NCBI RefSeq assembly: GCF_002899945.2
Contig: NZ_PPEG02000009.1
Location: forward strand, 239,337-303,336
Source: Chryseobacterium viscerum
GTDB lineage: Bacteria; Bacteroidota; Bacteroidia; Flavobacteriales; Weeksellaceae
Direction: 5' to 3'
Length of the DNA: 64,000 bases
In this document: one piece after another, positions 33,152 through 41,191 of the stretch
Layout: every line of letters begins with the position of its first letter
How positions within the stretch are numbered: position 1 is the first letter of the stretch
Position numbers and translations under genes: made by a program
Notes under the pieces: generated by a model
The model's input: the letters and a program-made list of their open reading frames with translations, nothing else
What the model was told of the DNA's origin: nothing
Databases searched by the model: none

Positions 33152-33672
33152 AAAACATAATCTTGGTATTAGGACTATTTCTGAGCTCATTGCTATTGGG
33201 TCAGGAAAAGGCGAAATCAATATTTGATGTTGCCAGAAGCGGAACAGTTACTGAAGTACAGGAACTGATGAAACAAAACCCGGATATCATTAACCAAACT
33301 AATGAGAATGGATTTTCCCCACTTATTTTAGCTTGCTACAGAGGAAATACAAGTGTTGCTGATTTTTTGATCGACAACGTGAAAGATGTAAACTATAAAA
33401 GCCGTGAAGGAACGGCACTGGCAGGTCTTGCCATAAAATACAACAAAGATCTGGTAGAACATCTATTGAAGAAAAAAGCAGATCCCAATATTGCAGATGC
33501 TACAGGATACACTCCTTTATTCTGGGCTGTAAAATCTGGAAATAAGGAACTGATAGAACAGCTGCTCAAATATAAAGCAGATAAAACAAAAAAAGACTCA
33601 ATGGGAATGACTCCTTTTGAATATGCATTACAAACCAACAACAAGGAAATTATTAATCTTTTAAAAAATTGA
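33148..33672 (+). CDS. Exported ankyrin-repeat protein
   Basis: This 174-residue protein has a signal peptide (SLLLGQ) followed by about four ankyrin repeats. Visible units are NENGFSPLILACYRGNTSVADFLI, EGTALAGLAIKYNKDLVEHLLKKKADPN, TGYTPLFWAVKSGNKELIEQLLKYKAD and MGMTPFEYALQTNNKEIINLL. Ankyrins are protein-binding scaffolds; bacterial periplasmic ones often protect or assemble redox enzymes. It starts inside the YceI stop and is followed 1 nt later by the DOMON-like gene. The partner is unknown and is probably one of the operon products. Confidence 0.9.
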   Translation: MKNIILVLGLFLSSLLLGQEKAKSIFDVARSGTVTEVQELMKQNPDIINQTNENGFSPLILACYRGNTSVADFLIDNVKDVNYKSREGTALAGLAIKYNKDLVEHLLKKKADPNIADATGYTPLFWAVKSGNKELIEQLLKYKADKTKKDSMGMTPFEYALQTNNKEIINLLKN

Positions 33673-33673
33673 T

Positions 33674-34432
33674 ATGAAAAAAACTCTACTAGCACTTAGT
33701 TTAGCACTGGCAAATTTTGCCTGGGCACAGTTTTCGTCAGGAACGGTAAATTTACCGGCAACAGCCATGACGGTGAAATTAGACACGACTCCAACAGGAG
33801 TAACGCTTACAGTAACAGGAGACAGTAACTCTATGTTGGGAATAGGTTTTGGAGGAAATGGGGTAAATCTGGGTGGGATGGCTTCAGGCTCAGATGGATT
33901 TATTTATAATTCATCTACTAACAGAGATTATACATTTATTGGAATGACAACACCTAACGTTGATGGTTCTCAAGACTGGACAGAAACTTCCAATACCATA
34001 TCTGGATCTACAAGAACGGTGGTGGCAACAAGATCACTTTCCGGAGGAGCGGGAGATTTTGCTATTGCGAACGCAGCCGGAACAATCAACATCTTTTATT
34101 CAAGAAAAACAGGGACAGGGATTGGTTATCATGATATAGGAAGAGGATATGCGTCATTAACAATGGCTGCCGCTACTTTATCAACCAATGAAATTGCTGC
34201 CAATAGCAAGAAGGTAAATCTTTATCCAAATCCAGCGAAAACAACAGTGAATTTCAAAAACGCGGATAAGATAAAATCCATTGATATCTATGAAGCCACT
34301 GGAAGAAAAGTGAAGTCAATAAGACCGGATGGAGAAAACATCAGTGTTGAAGATCTGAAGACAGGAAGCTATTATATTGAAATTCAGCTTAAAGATGGAA
34401 CTACATCTTACGAAAAACTGATTAAAGAGTAA
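33674..34432 (+). CDS. DOMON-like T9SS-secreted protein, possible heme binder
   Basis: This 252-residue protein has a signal peptide (NFAWAQ), a domain of about 150 residues, and a T9SS type A sorting domain (LYPNPAKTTVNFKN ... TSYEKLIKE). The middle domain resembles DOMON domains: VTLTVTGDSNSMLGIGFG, then SQDWTETSN, TRTVVATRSLSGG and YHDIGRG. DOMON domains of the cytochrome type bind heme through Met and His. M54 and H153 occupy matching places here, but this is pattern-based. With the cytochrome lipoprotein it would give the operon two heme proteins, one exported across the outer membrane by T9SS. Confidence 0.75.
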   Translation: MKKTLLALSLALANFAWAQFSSGTVNLPATAMTVKLDTTPTGVTLTVTGDSNSMLGIGFGGNGVNLGGMASGSDGFIYNSSTNRDYTFIGMTTPNVDGSQDWTETSNTISGSTRTVVATRSLSGGAGDFAIANAAGTINIFYSRKTGTGIGYHDIGRGYASLTMAAATLSTNEIAANSKKVNLYPNPAKTTVNFKNADKIKSIDIYEATGRKVKSIRPDGENISVEDLKTGSYYIEIQLKDGTTSYEKLIKE

Positions 34433-34465
34433 TTTTTTTAATACACCTTAAATATTTAGCAATGT

Positions 34466-34497
34466 ATACCTCTGATTTTTCAGGGGTATCATTTTTT
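34466..34497 (+). terminator. Intrinsic terminator of the envelope operon
   Basis: ATACCTCTG (34466-34474) and CAGGGGTAT (34481-34489) form a 9-bp stem with one G:U pair, then a T run. It closes the five-gene operon. Confidence 0.85.
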
Positions 34498-34536
34498 CTT
34501 AAAGTAGCTATTCTAGGGGGATTGCTGTAAAATCCA

Positions 34537-34544
34537 TATATTTG
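34537..34544 (+). promoter_or_regulatory. -7 box of the double-GNAT gene
   Basis: TATATTTG fits the consensus, 71 nt before ATG 34616. No well-spaced TTG partner is seen. Confidence 0.5.
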
Positions 34545-34615
34545 TGTATACCCGGATTGGAAAGAAGATCGTGTTATTAGGATGGTGATTTTTAATCTGA
34601 TAATTTAAAATATCA

Positions 34616-35461
34616 ATGGAGTTCAAAACATTAGCAAGTACAAGTATAGATGAAATTTTATCTGTGTTCAACCATTCGTTTTCTGATTATATTGTTCCTT
34701 TTCATTTAACAAAAGAGGTCCTTATTTCAAAAATTGCAGCTGAAAAACTGGATATGAATATCTCTGTCGGAGCATTTGAGGAAGGGCGGTTGGTAAGCTT
34801 TATTCTTCAGGCTGAAAAAATTGAAAATGGCGAGAAAACGATTTACAATGGAGGTACCGGTGTCATTCCGGAAAGCAGAGGCAAGGGATTGGTGAGGAAA
34901 ATGTATGACTTTATCATTCCTATATTGAAAGAAAGAAATGCCCATGTATTACTGCTTGAAGTGATTGAAGGAAATCAAAATGCAATCAGAGCCTATGAAA
35001 ATTTAGGCTTCACGATTGTTCGAAGACTGCTTTGCTTTAATGGAAATATTAATAAAGGAAAAGAAAATGCTGAGGTTTCTATCCAGGAACTGAAAGACTT
35101 TCAATGGGAGAAATTATGTTCATTCTGGGATATTGAACCTTCCTGGCAGGGATCTGTTTTTGTATTGGAACCCATGCCCGAACATTATGTAACGCTGGGA
35201 GCTTATGATGGTGAAAGATTGGTTGGCTATATCATCTACGGTCCTGCATCAAAAAAAATATATCAGATTGCTGTTGATAAGAATTATAGAAATCAGGGAA
35301 TTGGCACCATGCTTTTCAATGCTATCTTACAAAAAAATAACGGGCAGCCTATAGCCCTGAACAATGTGGATGACTCCTCAGAAAACATTAGTAAGTTTCT
35401 CAGTGAAAAGATTGGCCTCAACAATTGGCTGTCACAATTTGAAATGAAAAGACCTATTTAA
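34616..35461 (+). CDS. GNAT acetyltransferase with two tandem domains
   Basis: This cytoplasmic protein of 281 residues contains two GNAT folds. The N-terminal one has the acetyl-CoA loop IPESRGKGLVRKMYDF and the downstream EVIEGNQNAIRAYENLGF. The C-terminal one has VDKNYRNQGIGTMLFNAIL (about residues 221-239). The N-terminal domain is the fuller of the two; the C-terminal one lacks the usual NxxAxxxYxxxGF end. The substrate is unknown. It stands alone between terminator 34466 and the phosphodiesterase gene, with a -7 box upstream. Confidence 0.88.
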   Translation: MEFKTLASTSIDEILSVFNHSFSDYIVPFHLTKEVLISKIAAEKLDMNISVGAFEEGRLVSFILQAEKIENGEKTIYNGGTGVIPESRGKGLVRKMYDFIIPILKERNAHVLLLEVIEGNQNAIRAYENLGFTIVRRLLCFNGNINKGKENAEVSIQELKDFQWEKLCSFWDIEPSWQGSVFVLEPMPEHYVTLGAYDGERLVGYIIYGPASKKIYQIAVDKNYRNQGIGTMLFNAILQKNNGQPIALNNVDDSSENISKFLSEKIGLNNWLSQFEMKRPI

Positions 35462-35545
35462 CAGATATTAATTTTGATTCGAAAAAAATAAGAGGTTTTA
35501 ATATACTTTTAATCTCTTAAACTTTTCAGGGAGAAGTATAGGATG

Positions 35546-35553
35546 TAACTTTG
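35546..35553 (+). promoter_or_regulatory. -7 box of the phosphodiesterase gene
   Basis: TAACTTTG matches TAnnTTTG, 17 nt before the ATG at 35571, giving a short leader of about 10 nt. Confidence 0.55.
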
Positions 35554-35570
35554 CTGAAAATTTTTAAATA

Positions 35571-36854
35571 ATGAAGCGAGGAATCCATTTTTTACTGCTG
35601 CTCATTTCCTTTACGGCTTTTGCGCAACAGGTAAATGTTGATACAGCCCAGGTCGTTATACCGGGTAGACAAAACAGTACGGAAGCACAGTCTAAACCTT
35701 ATGTGATTATGATATCTACAGATGGTTTCCGTTATGATTATGCTCAAAAATATAATGCTGAAAACCTGTTGAAGCTTGCTAATGGTGGAGTAAAAGCAGA
35801 AGCAATGATTCCCAGCTATCCAAGTATTACATTTCCCAATCACTGGAGCTTGATCACCGGACTTTACCCTTCTCATCATGGTTTGATTGATAACTTTTTC
35901 TATGATTACAAGAGGAAGGAAACTTATGCGATGAGCAATAAGAAAAATGCTGAAGACGGCAGCTGGTATGGGGGAACTCCACTTTGGGGGCTCGCTGAAA
36001 AACAAGGAATGGTATCAGCTTCTTTAATGTGGGTAGGATCTGCAAGTGATGCCGGAGGAATGAGACCTACTTATTATTATCCTTATCACGAAAAATTCAA
36101 ACCTTCCGAAAAAGTAGAAAAAGTAGTCAACTGGCTGAAATTACCGGAAGATAAGAGACCGCATTTTATTTCATTATATTTCCCGGAAGTGGATGGAAGC
36201 GGGCATCATTACGGCCCCGATACCAAAGAAACAGAAGATGCTGTTCATCTGATCGATCAGGCAATTGGCGATCTTGTTCAAAAAGTAGATGGATTAGGCT
36301 TAAAAAATGTCAACTTTATTTTTGTTTCCGATCACGGAATGATCAAAGTAGACGGAGGTGTACCTTTGGAAATCCCAGCTGTTCTTTTGGATAAAAATAG
36401 ATTTGACTTTTATAATTCCCAGACTTTGTTAAGAGTTTACGTTAAAAATCCTGATGAGGTAAAGGCGGTTTACAAACAACTGAAAGCAAGTAAAACAGAT
36501 GACTACGAAGTATATTTGGATAAAAAACTTCCTAAATATCTGCACTTTGCAACAAGAGACGATCAATACAACAGAATAGGACAGATTCTTCTGATCCCGA
36601 AAGCTCCGAAAATATTCCTGGAAAAAGGTAAAAAGTCATCCGTTGGAAAACATGGATACAATCCTAAAGTTGTTCCGGAAATGAAAGCTACTTTCTTTGC
36701 CTGGGGACCGGAATTTAAAAATAATCTGGTCATCAGTGAATTCGCTAATATTAATGTTTATCCTTTGGTTGCAGAAATTTTAGGATTAAAAATTGATCAG
36801 CCTATTGATGGAAAACTGAAAGTATTAAAAGAAACTCTGAAAGAACAGAAATAG
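35571..36854 (+). CDS. Ectonucleotide pyrophosphatase/phosphodiesterase (NPP) family enzyme
   Basis: This exported alkaline-phosphatase-superfamily enzyme cleaves phosphodiester or pyrophosphate bonds in nucleotides or lipids. A signal peptide (TAFAQ) is followed by the two-zinc catalytic core. Visible elements are D51 in STDGFR, nucleophile T87 in PSITFPN with N90, then EVDGSGHHYGP, SDHGM and GKHGYNP. Together these supply the Asp/His metal ligands. At 427 residues it equals other bacterial NPPs. The gene is monocistronic and ends in a strong hairpin. The family is sure; natural substrate is not readable. Confidence 0.93.
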   Translation: MKRGIHFLLLLISFTAFAQQVNVDTAQVVIPGRQNSTEAQSKPYVIMISTDGFRYDYAQKYNAENLLKLANGGVKAEAMIPSYPSITFPNHWSLITGLYPSHHGLIDNFFYDYKRKETYAMSNKKNAEDGSWYGGTPLWGLAEKQGMVSASLMWVGSASDAGGMRPTYYYPYHEKFKPSEKVEKVVNWLKLPEDKRPHFISLYFPEVDGSGHHYGPDTKETEDAVHLIDQAIGDLVQKVDGLGLKNVNFIFVSDHGMIKVDGGVPLEIPAVLLDKNRFDFYNSQTLLRVYVKNPDEVKAVYKQLKASKTDDYEVYLDKKLPKYLHFATRDDQYNRIGQILLIPKAPKIFLEKGKKSSVGKHGYNPKVVPEMKATFFAWGPEFKNNLVISEFANINVYPLVAEILGLKIDQPIDGKLKVLKETLKEQK

Positions 36855-36886
36855 TCTGAAGAGTAAAAAGATAATATGGTAATATA

Positions 36887-36925
36887 AGTTTCGGCGCACC
36901 AAAGGTGCGCCGAAACTAGTTTTAT
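36887..36925. terminator. Strong hairpin between convergent genes
   Basis: A perfect 14-bp GC-rich inverted repeat (AGTTTCGGCGCACC and its complement, AAA loop) is followed by AGTTTTAT. It serves the phosphodiesterase gene and perhaps the convergent NmrA-like gene. Confidence 0.85.
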
Positions 36926-36948
36926 AACTGACTTAGCATTTTGATTCC

Positions 36949-37004
36949 AGTCTTGAACTTTTGATTCCTTTGTTTGACAAAGTCGAATCTTCGATTTCAA
37001 GACA
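36949..37004. repeat. Small hairpin repeat
   Basis: Outer arms TCTTGAA (36951-36957) and TTCAAGA (36996-37002) enclose CTTTG/CAAAG and TCGAA/TTCGA pairs, so the whole 55-nt segment can fold. It resembles the dispersed palindromic units common between Chryseobacterium genes. Copies elsewhere were not searched. Confidence 0.35.
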
Positions 37005-37011
37005 AAAGAAT

Positions 37012-37890
37012 TTAAAATCGAGAAGAAAACTCCTTTGCAAAATCTTCTAACTTAACATTTCCTGTTACAAGAGAACCATGATCAATAAAGTCCTTTTGTA
37101 CAACTCCAGTTCTTATTCCTCTACCCATTTCAACATACAGTTCTGCCATATCCTTTGGAAGTCCGGCCTGCAGCATTCCGTTTAGGGCTTCTTCATCAGA
37201 AAATTCCACCCATGGAAGTTCCGGCTTATTGACTGAGGTTCCTAAAACTTTAGCAAAATCAGAAGCTTTTCGTACATCACTCACAATATATCTGATGCTG
37301 TTATTATTTTGGGCTTTCACAAGTTCTTCAGCAGCAGCTTTGGCAATATCAGTAGGGTGTACTACCGGTACTTCAATACCTGCAGAATAATTACTTCCAA
37401 TAATGCCCGCATTCTGAATTAATGGAATATCATTGAAAAAGTTATTATAGAAATACCCGGCTCTTAAAAAAGTAAAAGCGGTATTTTCTACTTCATTGTA
37501 TATTTTTTCAATATTATGAAGACCGGCAATCGGACCGTTTTCAACTGGAGATTCAGCACCTACACTGCTAAGCATAACCGCTCTTTTTACATGGGCATTT
37601 TTTAAAGCTTCAGCATAATTTTTTCCTGCATTGGTCGTGTTTTCCACAATCTTATCCGGACTGATCGCTGGAGGAGTCATTACAAAAACAGCATCTGCTC
37701 CTTCAAATGTTTGAGTTAAAAACTGAACGTCTGTGATAGACCCTATGGCCGGCGTTGCTCCCAGAGACTCAATATCCTGTTTTCTTGCATCGCTGCTGCT
37801 TATAACGATAATATCATGTCCTTCTGCAACTAATTGTTGTGCTAATGGTTTGGCTACATTTCCTAATGATCCTGTGATTATAATTTTCAT
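37012..37890 (-). CDS. NmrA-like NAD(P)-binding oxidoreductase
   Basis: This 292-residue atypical short-chain dehydrogenase of the NmrA/quinone-reductase (QOR2-like) group has a Rossmann motif at the very start (IIITGSLGNVAKPLA; the last Gly of the usual GxxGxxG is replaced). It also shows FVMTPPAISPD, KRAVMLSSVGAE and FLRAGYFYNNF. It probably reduces quinones or aldehydes with NADPH, or senses NADPH. It is divergent from an HxlR regulator across an 83-nt shared promoter region, a common regulator/target arrangement for redox stress genes. That regulatory link is inference. Confidence 0.88.
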   Translation of the reverse strand: MKIIITGSLGNVAKPLAQQLVAEGHDIIVISSSDARKQDIESLGATPAIGSITDVQFLTQTFEGADAVFVMTPPAISPDKIVENTTNAGKNYAEALKNAHVKRAVMLSSVGAESPVENGPIAGLHNIEKIYNEVENTAFTFLRAGYFYNNFFNDIPLIQNAGIIGSNYSAGIEVPVVHPTDIAKAAAEELVKAQNNNSIRYIVSDVRKASDFAKVLGTSVNKPELPWVEFSDEEALNGMLQAGLPKDMAELYVEMGRGIRTGVVQKDFIDHGSLVTGNVKLEDFAKEFSSRF

Positions 37891-37918
37891 AGGTAAAATA
37901 TTTTTTTATTTCTGAGAA

Positions 37919-37932
37919 CAAAGTTATATTTG
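37919..37932. promoter_or_regulatory. Overlapping back-to-back -7 boxes of the divergent NmrA/HxlR pair
   Basis: CAAAGTTA (37919-37926) is TAACTTTG on the minus strand, for the NmrA-like gene. TATATTTG (37925-37932) is the plus-strand box for hxlR. They share two bases, so polymerase can occupy only one promoter at a time. Confidence 0.6.
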
Positions 37933-37957
37933 TACTTACTTTTATACAAGTACTTAC
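37932..37957. promoter_or_regulatory. Candidate HxlR operator (direct repeats)
   Basis: GTACTTAC occurs at 37932-37939 and again at 37950-37957 (18-nt period). TTGTA (37930-37934) faces TACAA (37945-37949) as an inverted pair. The elements cover the start of the hxlR transcript, so autorepression plus control of the NmrA-like gene is plausible. Confidence 0.45.
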
Positions 37958-37973
37958 CCTAAAGTATGTAACT

Positions 37974-38402
37974 ATGACAGCGATTAAAGAGAGTTCAACT
38001 ATCCAGGAAAATAAAAAGACAGTACAGGATTGTCCAGTAATGTACGTTATGGAAAGAATTGGCGGATTCTGGAAACCCATTATCCTGTTCAATCTTTCCA
38101 CAGGAGAAAAAAGATACAGTGAATTGAAAAAAGCAATTCCTGCCGTAACAGAAAAAATGCTGATCCAACATTTGAAACAATTGGAAGCAGATGGATTAAT
38201 TATCAGAATAGCAAGACCTGTAGTGCCACCTCATGTGACTTATAAACTGAGTGAAGCAGGCAACAAACTTGCTCCTGTTATTGATGCTATGGCAGCATGG
38301 GCTTTTCAGGATATGGAAAGAAATAACAGTCAATATGCTGAAGAAAACAAATATATGCTGAATAACGATCAGAATGCCTTTAGCGAAAACCTTAAAAAAT
38401 AA
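37974..38402 (+). CDS. HxlR family winged-helix regulator
   Basis: This 142-residue regulator contains the HxlR signature: a Cys near the start (QDCPVMYVMERIGGFWKPIILFNL), then RYSELKKAIPAVTEKMLIQHLKQLEADGLI (winged helix, about residues 43-74) and PPHVTYKLSEAGNKL. HxlR proteins often sense electrophiles or redox through that conserved Cys (here in DCPV, about residue 21). It is divergent from an NADPH-type reductase, fitting a quinone or aldehyde response. The terminator overlaps its stop. Confidence 0.93.
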   Translation: MTAIKESSTIQENKKTVQDCPVMYVMERIGGFWKPIILFNLSTGEKRYSELKKAIPAVTEKMLIQHLKQLEADGLIIRIARPVVPPHVTYKLSEAGNKLAPVIDAMAAWAFQDMERNNSQYAEENKYMLNNDQNAFSENLKK

Positions 38403-38436
38403 AACAGGCTCTTCAATTCGAAGAGCCTGTTTTTGT
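38401..38436. terminator. Bidirectional terminator between hxlR and the alcohol dehydrogenase
   Basis: AAAACAGGCTCTTC (38401-38414) and its complement (38420-38433) form a perfect 14-bp stem with an AATTC loop. T runs on one side and A runs on the other make it usable on both strands. Confidence 0.9.
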
Positions 38437-38451
38437 TATTCTATAGAAGGA

Positions 38452-39504
38452 TTACAAAGACTGCATGTCAATGACGAAACGGTATCTTACATCACTTTTC
38501 AACATTCTTTCATAAGCTTCGTTGATGTCCTGCATTTTGATCATTTCAATTTCTGAAACAATATTATGTTCACCACAGAAATCCAGTAATTCCTGAGTTT
38601 CTGCAATACCACCAATTACTGAACCGGCTACAGACTTTCTTCCCAATATCATAGGAACAGTATTCAGAATAGGTTCTAAACCTCCCAAATATCCTACAAG
38701 AACATGTGTTCCATTAATATTTAACGTGGAAACATATGGATTTACGTCATGTACATAAGGAACCGTATCAATGATCACATCGAATTTTCCTTTTACAGAA
38801 TCCATTTGTGCGTCATCTGTAGAAATAACAACATGATCAGCACCCAGCTGTTTAGCATCATCTGTTTTTCCCGGAGTTCTTGAAAACAGGGTAACTTCAG
38901 CTCCCAATCCCTTTGCCAGTTTGATAGCCATGTGGCCCAAGCCACCTAGCCCTACAACAGCTACTTTAGAACCAGGACCTACATTCCAGTGCTTTAAAGG
39001 TGACCAGGTTGTAATACCTGCACAAAGAAGAGGAGCTACAGCTGCAAGATCAAGATTTTCAGGCACTTTTAAAACGTGGTGAGAATCTACAACTACTTTT
39101 TGAGAATATCCTCCAAAAGTATGACCTCCCAAGTGCTTGTCCTTTCCGTTGTAGGTTCCTGTGAAACCATTCAGACAATATTGCTCCAGATCATGCTTGC
39201 AGCTTTCGCAATGTCCGCAAGAATCTACAATACATCCTACGCCTGCAAGATCACCTACTTTAAATTTGGAAACTTCGCTTCCTACCTTAGTAATTCTTCC
39301 CACGATTTCATGGCCCGGAACTGCAGGATACAAAGATCCTCCCCAGTCGTTTCTTGCGGTATGAAGATCAGAGTGGCATACCCCGCAGTATAGAATTTCA
39401 ATTTCTACATCTTTTGAGGTTACTTCTCTTCTTTCAATATTCATTTCTTTCAGATCTGCTGTGGTAGACTCTGCACCATAAGCTTTTACTGTGATTGTAC
39501 TCAT
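38452..39504 (-). CDS. Zinc-dependent alcohol/aldehyde dehydrogenase (CAD/YahK group of MDR)
   Basis: This 350-residue cytosolic medium-chain dehydrogenase reduces aldehydes with NADPH, or the reverse. Catalytic zinc ligands are C43 (CGVCHSD) and H65 (PGHE). Structural zinc ligands are C96, C99, C102 and C110. The nucleotide site is VVGLGGLGHMAIKLAK. LGGHTFGGYSQKVVV and SVIGGIAETQELLDFC place it in the cinnamyl-alcohol/YahK-like subgroup. It follows the cupin gene by 14 nt on the same strand. The divergent AraC regulator at 40061 probably controls both, an arrangement typical for aldehyde detoxification. Confidence 0.95.
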   Translation of the reverse strand: MSTITVKAYGAESTTADLKEMNIERREVTSKDVEIEILYCGVCHSDLHTARNDWGGSLYPAVPGHEIVGRITKVGSEVSKFKVGDLAGVGCIVDSCGHCESCKHDLEQYCLNGFTGTYNGKDKHLGGHTFGGYSQKVVVDSHHVLKVPENLDLAAVAPLLCAGITTWSPLKHWNVGPGSKVAVVGLGGLGHMAIKLAKGLGAEVTLFSRTPGKTDDAKQLGADHVVISTDDAQMDSVKGKFDVIIDTVPYVHDVNPYVSTLNINGTHVLVGYLGGLEPILNTVPMILGRKSVAGSVIGGIAETQELLDFCGEHNIVSEIEMIKMQDINEAYERMLKSDVRYRFVIDMQSL

Positions 39505-39518
39505 TTTTTATATTTAGT

Positions 39519-39929
39519 TTAGGTTGATAAATTATTATATTCTTCGTCTGTTACAGGTTCCAGCCATTCCACAATTCCGTTTTGGGTATTAGGATTGATG
39601 GCAATATGGGTAAACTCACTGTTTGGAGCAGCCCCATGCCAGTGGATGACATCTGGAAGAATGTTGACAATATCTCCAGCATGTAAAACCTGAGCAGACT
39701 TCCCCTTTTCCTGATAGAATCCTGTTCCTGAAGTTACGATTAAAATCTGTCCACCGCCATGAGAGTGCCAGTTATTTCTGCATCCTGGTTCGAACAAGAC
39801 ATTTCCGATCTGACAGTTCAGGTTATCTTCATTGGGTTTAAGGATATGAACCCACGCTGTTCCTCCGGAGAAATAATCCGAAGGAGCTTTTTCCCCTTTC
39901 GGAAAGATGGTTGTATTAAAAGTTTCCAT
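39519..39929 (-). CDS. Cupin domain protein
   Basis: This 136-residue single-cupin protein has motif 1 WHSHGGGQILIVTSGTGFYQEKG (His/His/Gln/Glu-type metal ligands around residues 54-75) and motif 2 GDIVNILPDVIHWHGA. It resembles small cupins found beside carboxymuconolactone decarboxylases or alcohol dehydrogenases. The function is probably isomerase- or detoxification-like but unassigned. It is the first gene of a two-gene operon with the zinc dehydrogenase. The 131-nt gap to the AraC gene carries their promoters. Confidence 0.9.
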   Translation of the reverse strand: METFNTTIFPKGEKAPSDYFSGGTAWVHILKPNEDNLNCQIGNVLFEPGCRNNWHSHGGGQILIVTSGTGFYQEKGKSAQVLHAGDIVNILPDVIHWHGAAPNSEFTHIAINPNTQNGIVEWLEPVTDEEYNNLST

Positions 39930-40030
39930 AACGATACAAAAGTCGAAACTTTCCCGTAAACCAGACTTATACAGATTACCGAATTACTTACCAATTTTAC
40001 AGACCTTATTTCAATTACAAATGAAAGTGG

Positions 40031-40038
40031 TAATTTTG
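40031..40038 (+). promoter_or_regulatory. -7 box of the AraC-type regulator
   Basis: TAATTTTG fits TAnnTTTG, 23 nt before ATG 40061. No clear -33 TTG is seen in this short divergent region. Confidence 0.5.
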
Positions 40039-40060
40039 AATAGTAATAAAAATATACTTC

Positions 40061-40963
40061 ATGGAAAATCAGGAGGTTGAAATCTATAATACGGTTTCGG
40101 AATATAATAAAATGGCGAATCATGAAACCCTGCATCCGCTGGTAAGTATCATAGATTTTTCCAAATCCGATCCTATTTGCCAGTATAAAAGAACGTTTGG
40201 GTTTTATACCGTTTTTCTGAAAGATGTAATGTGTGGAGACATGCAGTATGGAAAACACAGCTACGATTATCAGGAAGGAACTTTAGTTTTTATCGCTCCC
40301 GGGCAGACCTATGGAATTTATAATAAAGACAGATTTGTTCAGCCTGCAGGTTTTGCCTTAATTTTCCATCCGGATTTAATAAAAGGAACCAACTTAGGAA
40401 AAAATATCAAAGACTATTCATTTTTCTCTTATGATGTACATGAAGCGCTCCATCTTTCTGAAAAAGAAAGAGAAGTGGTATTGGATTGCTTTAAAAATAT
40501 TAAACTGGAGCTGGAACAGGCTATTGATAAACACAGCAAATCTTTAATTGTTAATAATATTGAACTGTTCCTGAATTACTGCATGCGTTTTTATGACCGT
40601 CAGTTTATTACAAGAGACCATATCAACCAGGGAGTTATCGGAAAATTTGAAAATCTGGTAGATGATTATTTAAAATCTGAGAATCCCAAAAATATAGGTT
40701 TTCCCATGGTCAATTACTTTGCAGAAAAACTGAATCTTTCTGCCAATTATTTCGGAGACCTGATTAAAAAAGAACTGGGAATTTCTGCTCAGGAATTTAT
40801 CCACAATAAACTTATTGATATTGCCAAAGAACAAATTCTGGATCAGGCAAAAACAATCAGCGAAATTTCCTATGATTTGGGGTTCAAATATCCACAGCAT
40901 TTTACAAGACTGTTCAAAACCAAGGTAGGAATTTCTCCAAGTGAATACAAAATGCTGAACTAG
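40061..40963 (+). CDS. AraC family transcriptional regulator
   Basis: This 300-residue regulator has an N-terminal cupin-like sensor (about residues 30-110, YQEGTLVFIAPGQTYGI) and a C-terminal double helix-turn-helix. The latter shows LNLSANYFGDLIKKELGISAQEFIHNKLIDIAKEQI and then ISEISYDLGFKYPQHFTRLFKTKVGISPSEY, the classical AraC signature ending. It is divergent from the cupin/dehydrogenase operon and probably activates it in response to an aldehyde or related compound. That target is inferred from orientation only. Confidence 0.93.
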   Translation: MENQEVEIYNTVSEYNKMANHETLHPLVSIIDFSKSDPICQYKRTFGFYTVFLKDVMCGDMQYGKHSYDYQEGTLVFIAPGQTYGIYNKDRFVQPAGFALIFHPDLIKGTNLGKNIKDYSFFSYDVHEALHLSEKEREVVLDCFKNIKLELEQAIDKHSKSLIVNNIELFLNYCMRFYDRQFITRDHINQGVIGKFENLVDDYLKSENPKNIGFPMVNYFAEKLNLSANYFGDLIKKELGISAQEFIHNKLIDIAKEQILDQAKTISEISYDLGFKYPQHFTRLFKTKVGISPSEYKMLN

Positions 40964-40970
40964 TTTTTTC

Positions 40971-41149
40971 AACACTAATAGCACTAATCTTTTCACAAAT
41001 AACACCATTATGGTAGTGGACATTTGTGCTTTCATTTGTGCAATTTGTGTTTAGATTTTTTTTAAACACTAATAACACTAACTTTTTTCACAAATAAGAC
41101 AATGATGGTTTGTGAATATTTGTGTTTTCATTTGTGAAATTTGTGTTTA
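40971..41149 (+). repeat. Tandem intergenic repeat, two copies of about 85 bp
   Basis: Copy 1 (about 40971-41052) and copy 2 (about 41065-41149) share ACACTAATA-CACTAA, TTTCACAAATAA, ATTTGTG-TTTCATTTGTG and AATTTGTGTTTA, with an offset of about 94 nt. Each copy has CACAAAT facing ATTTGTG and can fold into a hairpin. It fills the gap between araC and the carboxylesterase gene. No ORF is seen. Confidence 0.7.
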
Positions 41150-41191
41150 AATAATTAAATTTATAAAGAGAAAAGTTTCACAGTTTTAAAG

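Noticed and set aside
40971..41149. CRISPR-like array
   Set aside because: Only two copies, each self-complementary and diverged, with no regular spacers or cas genes.
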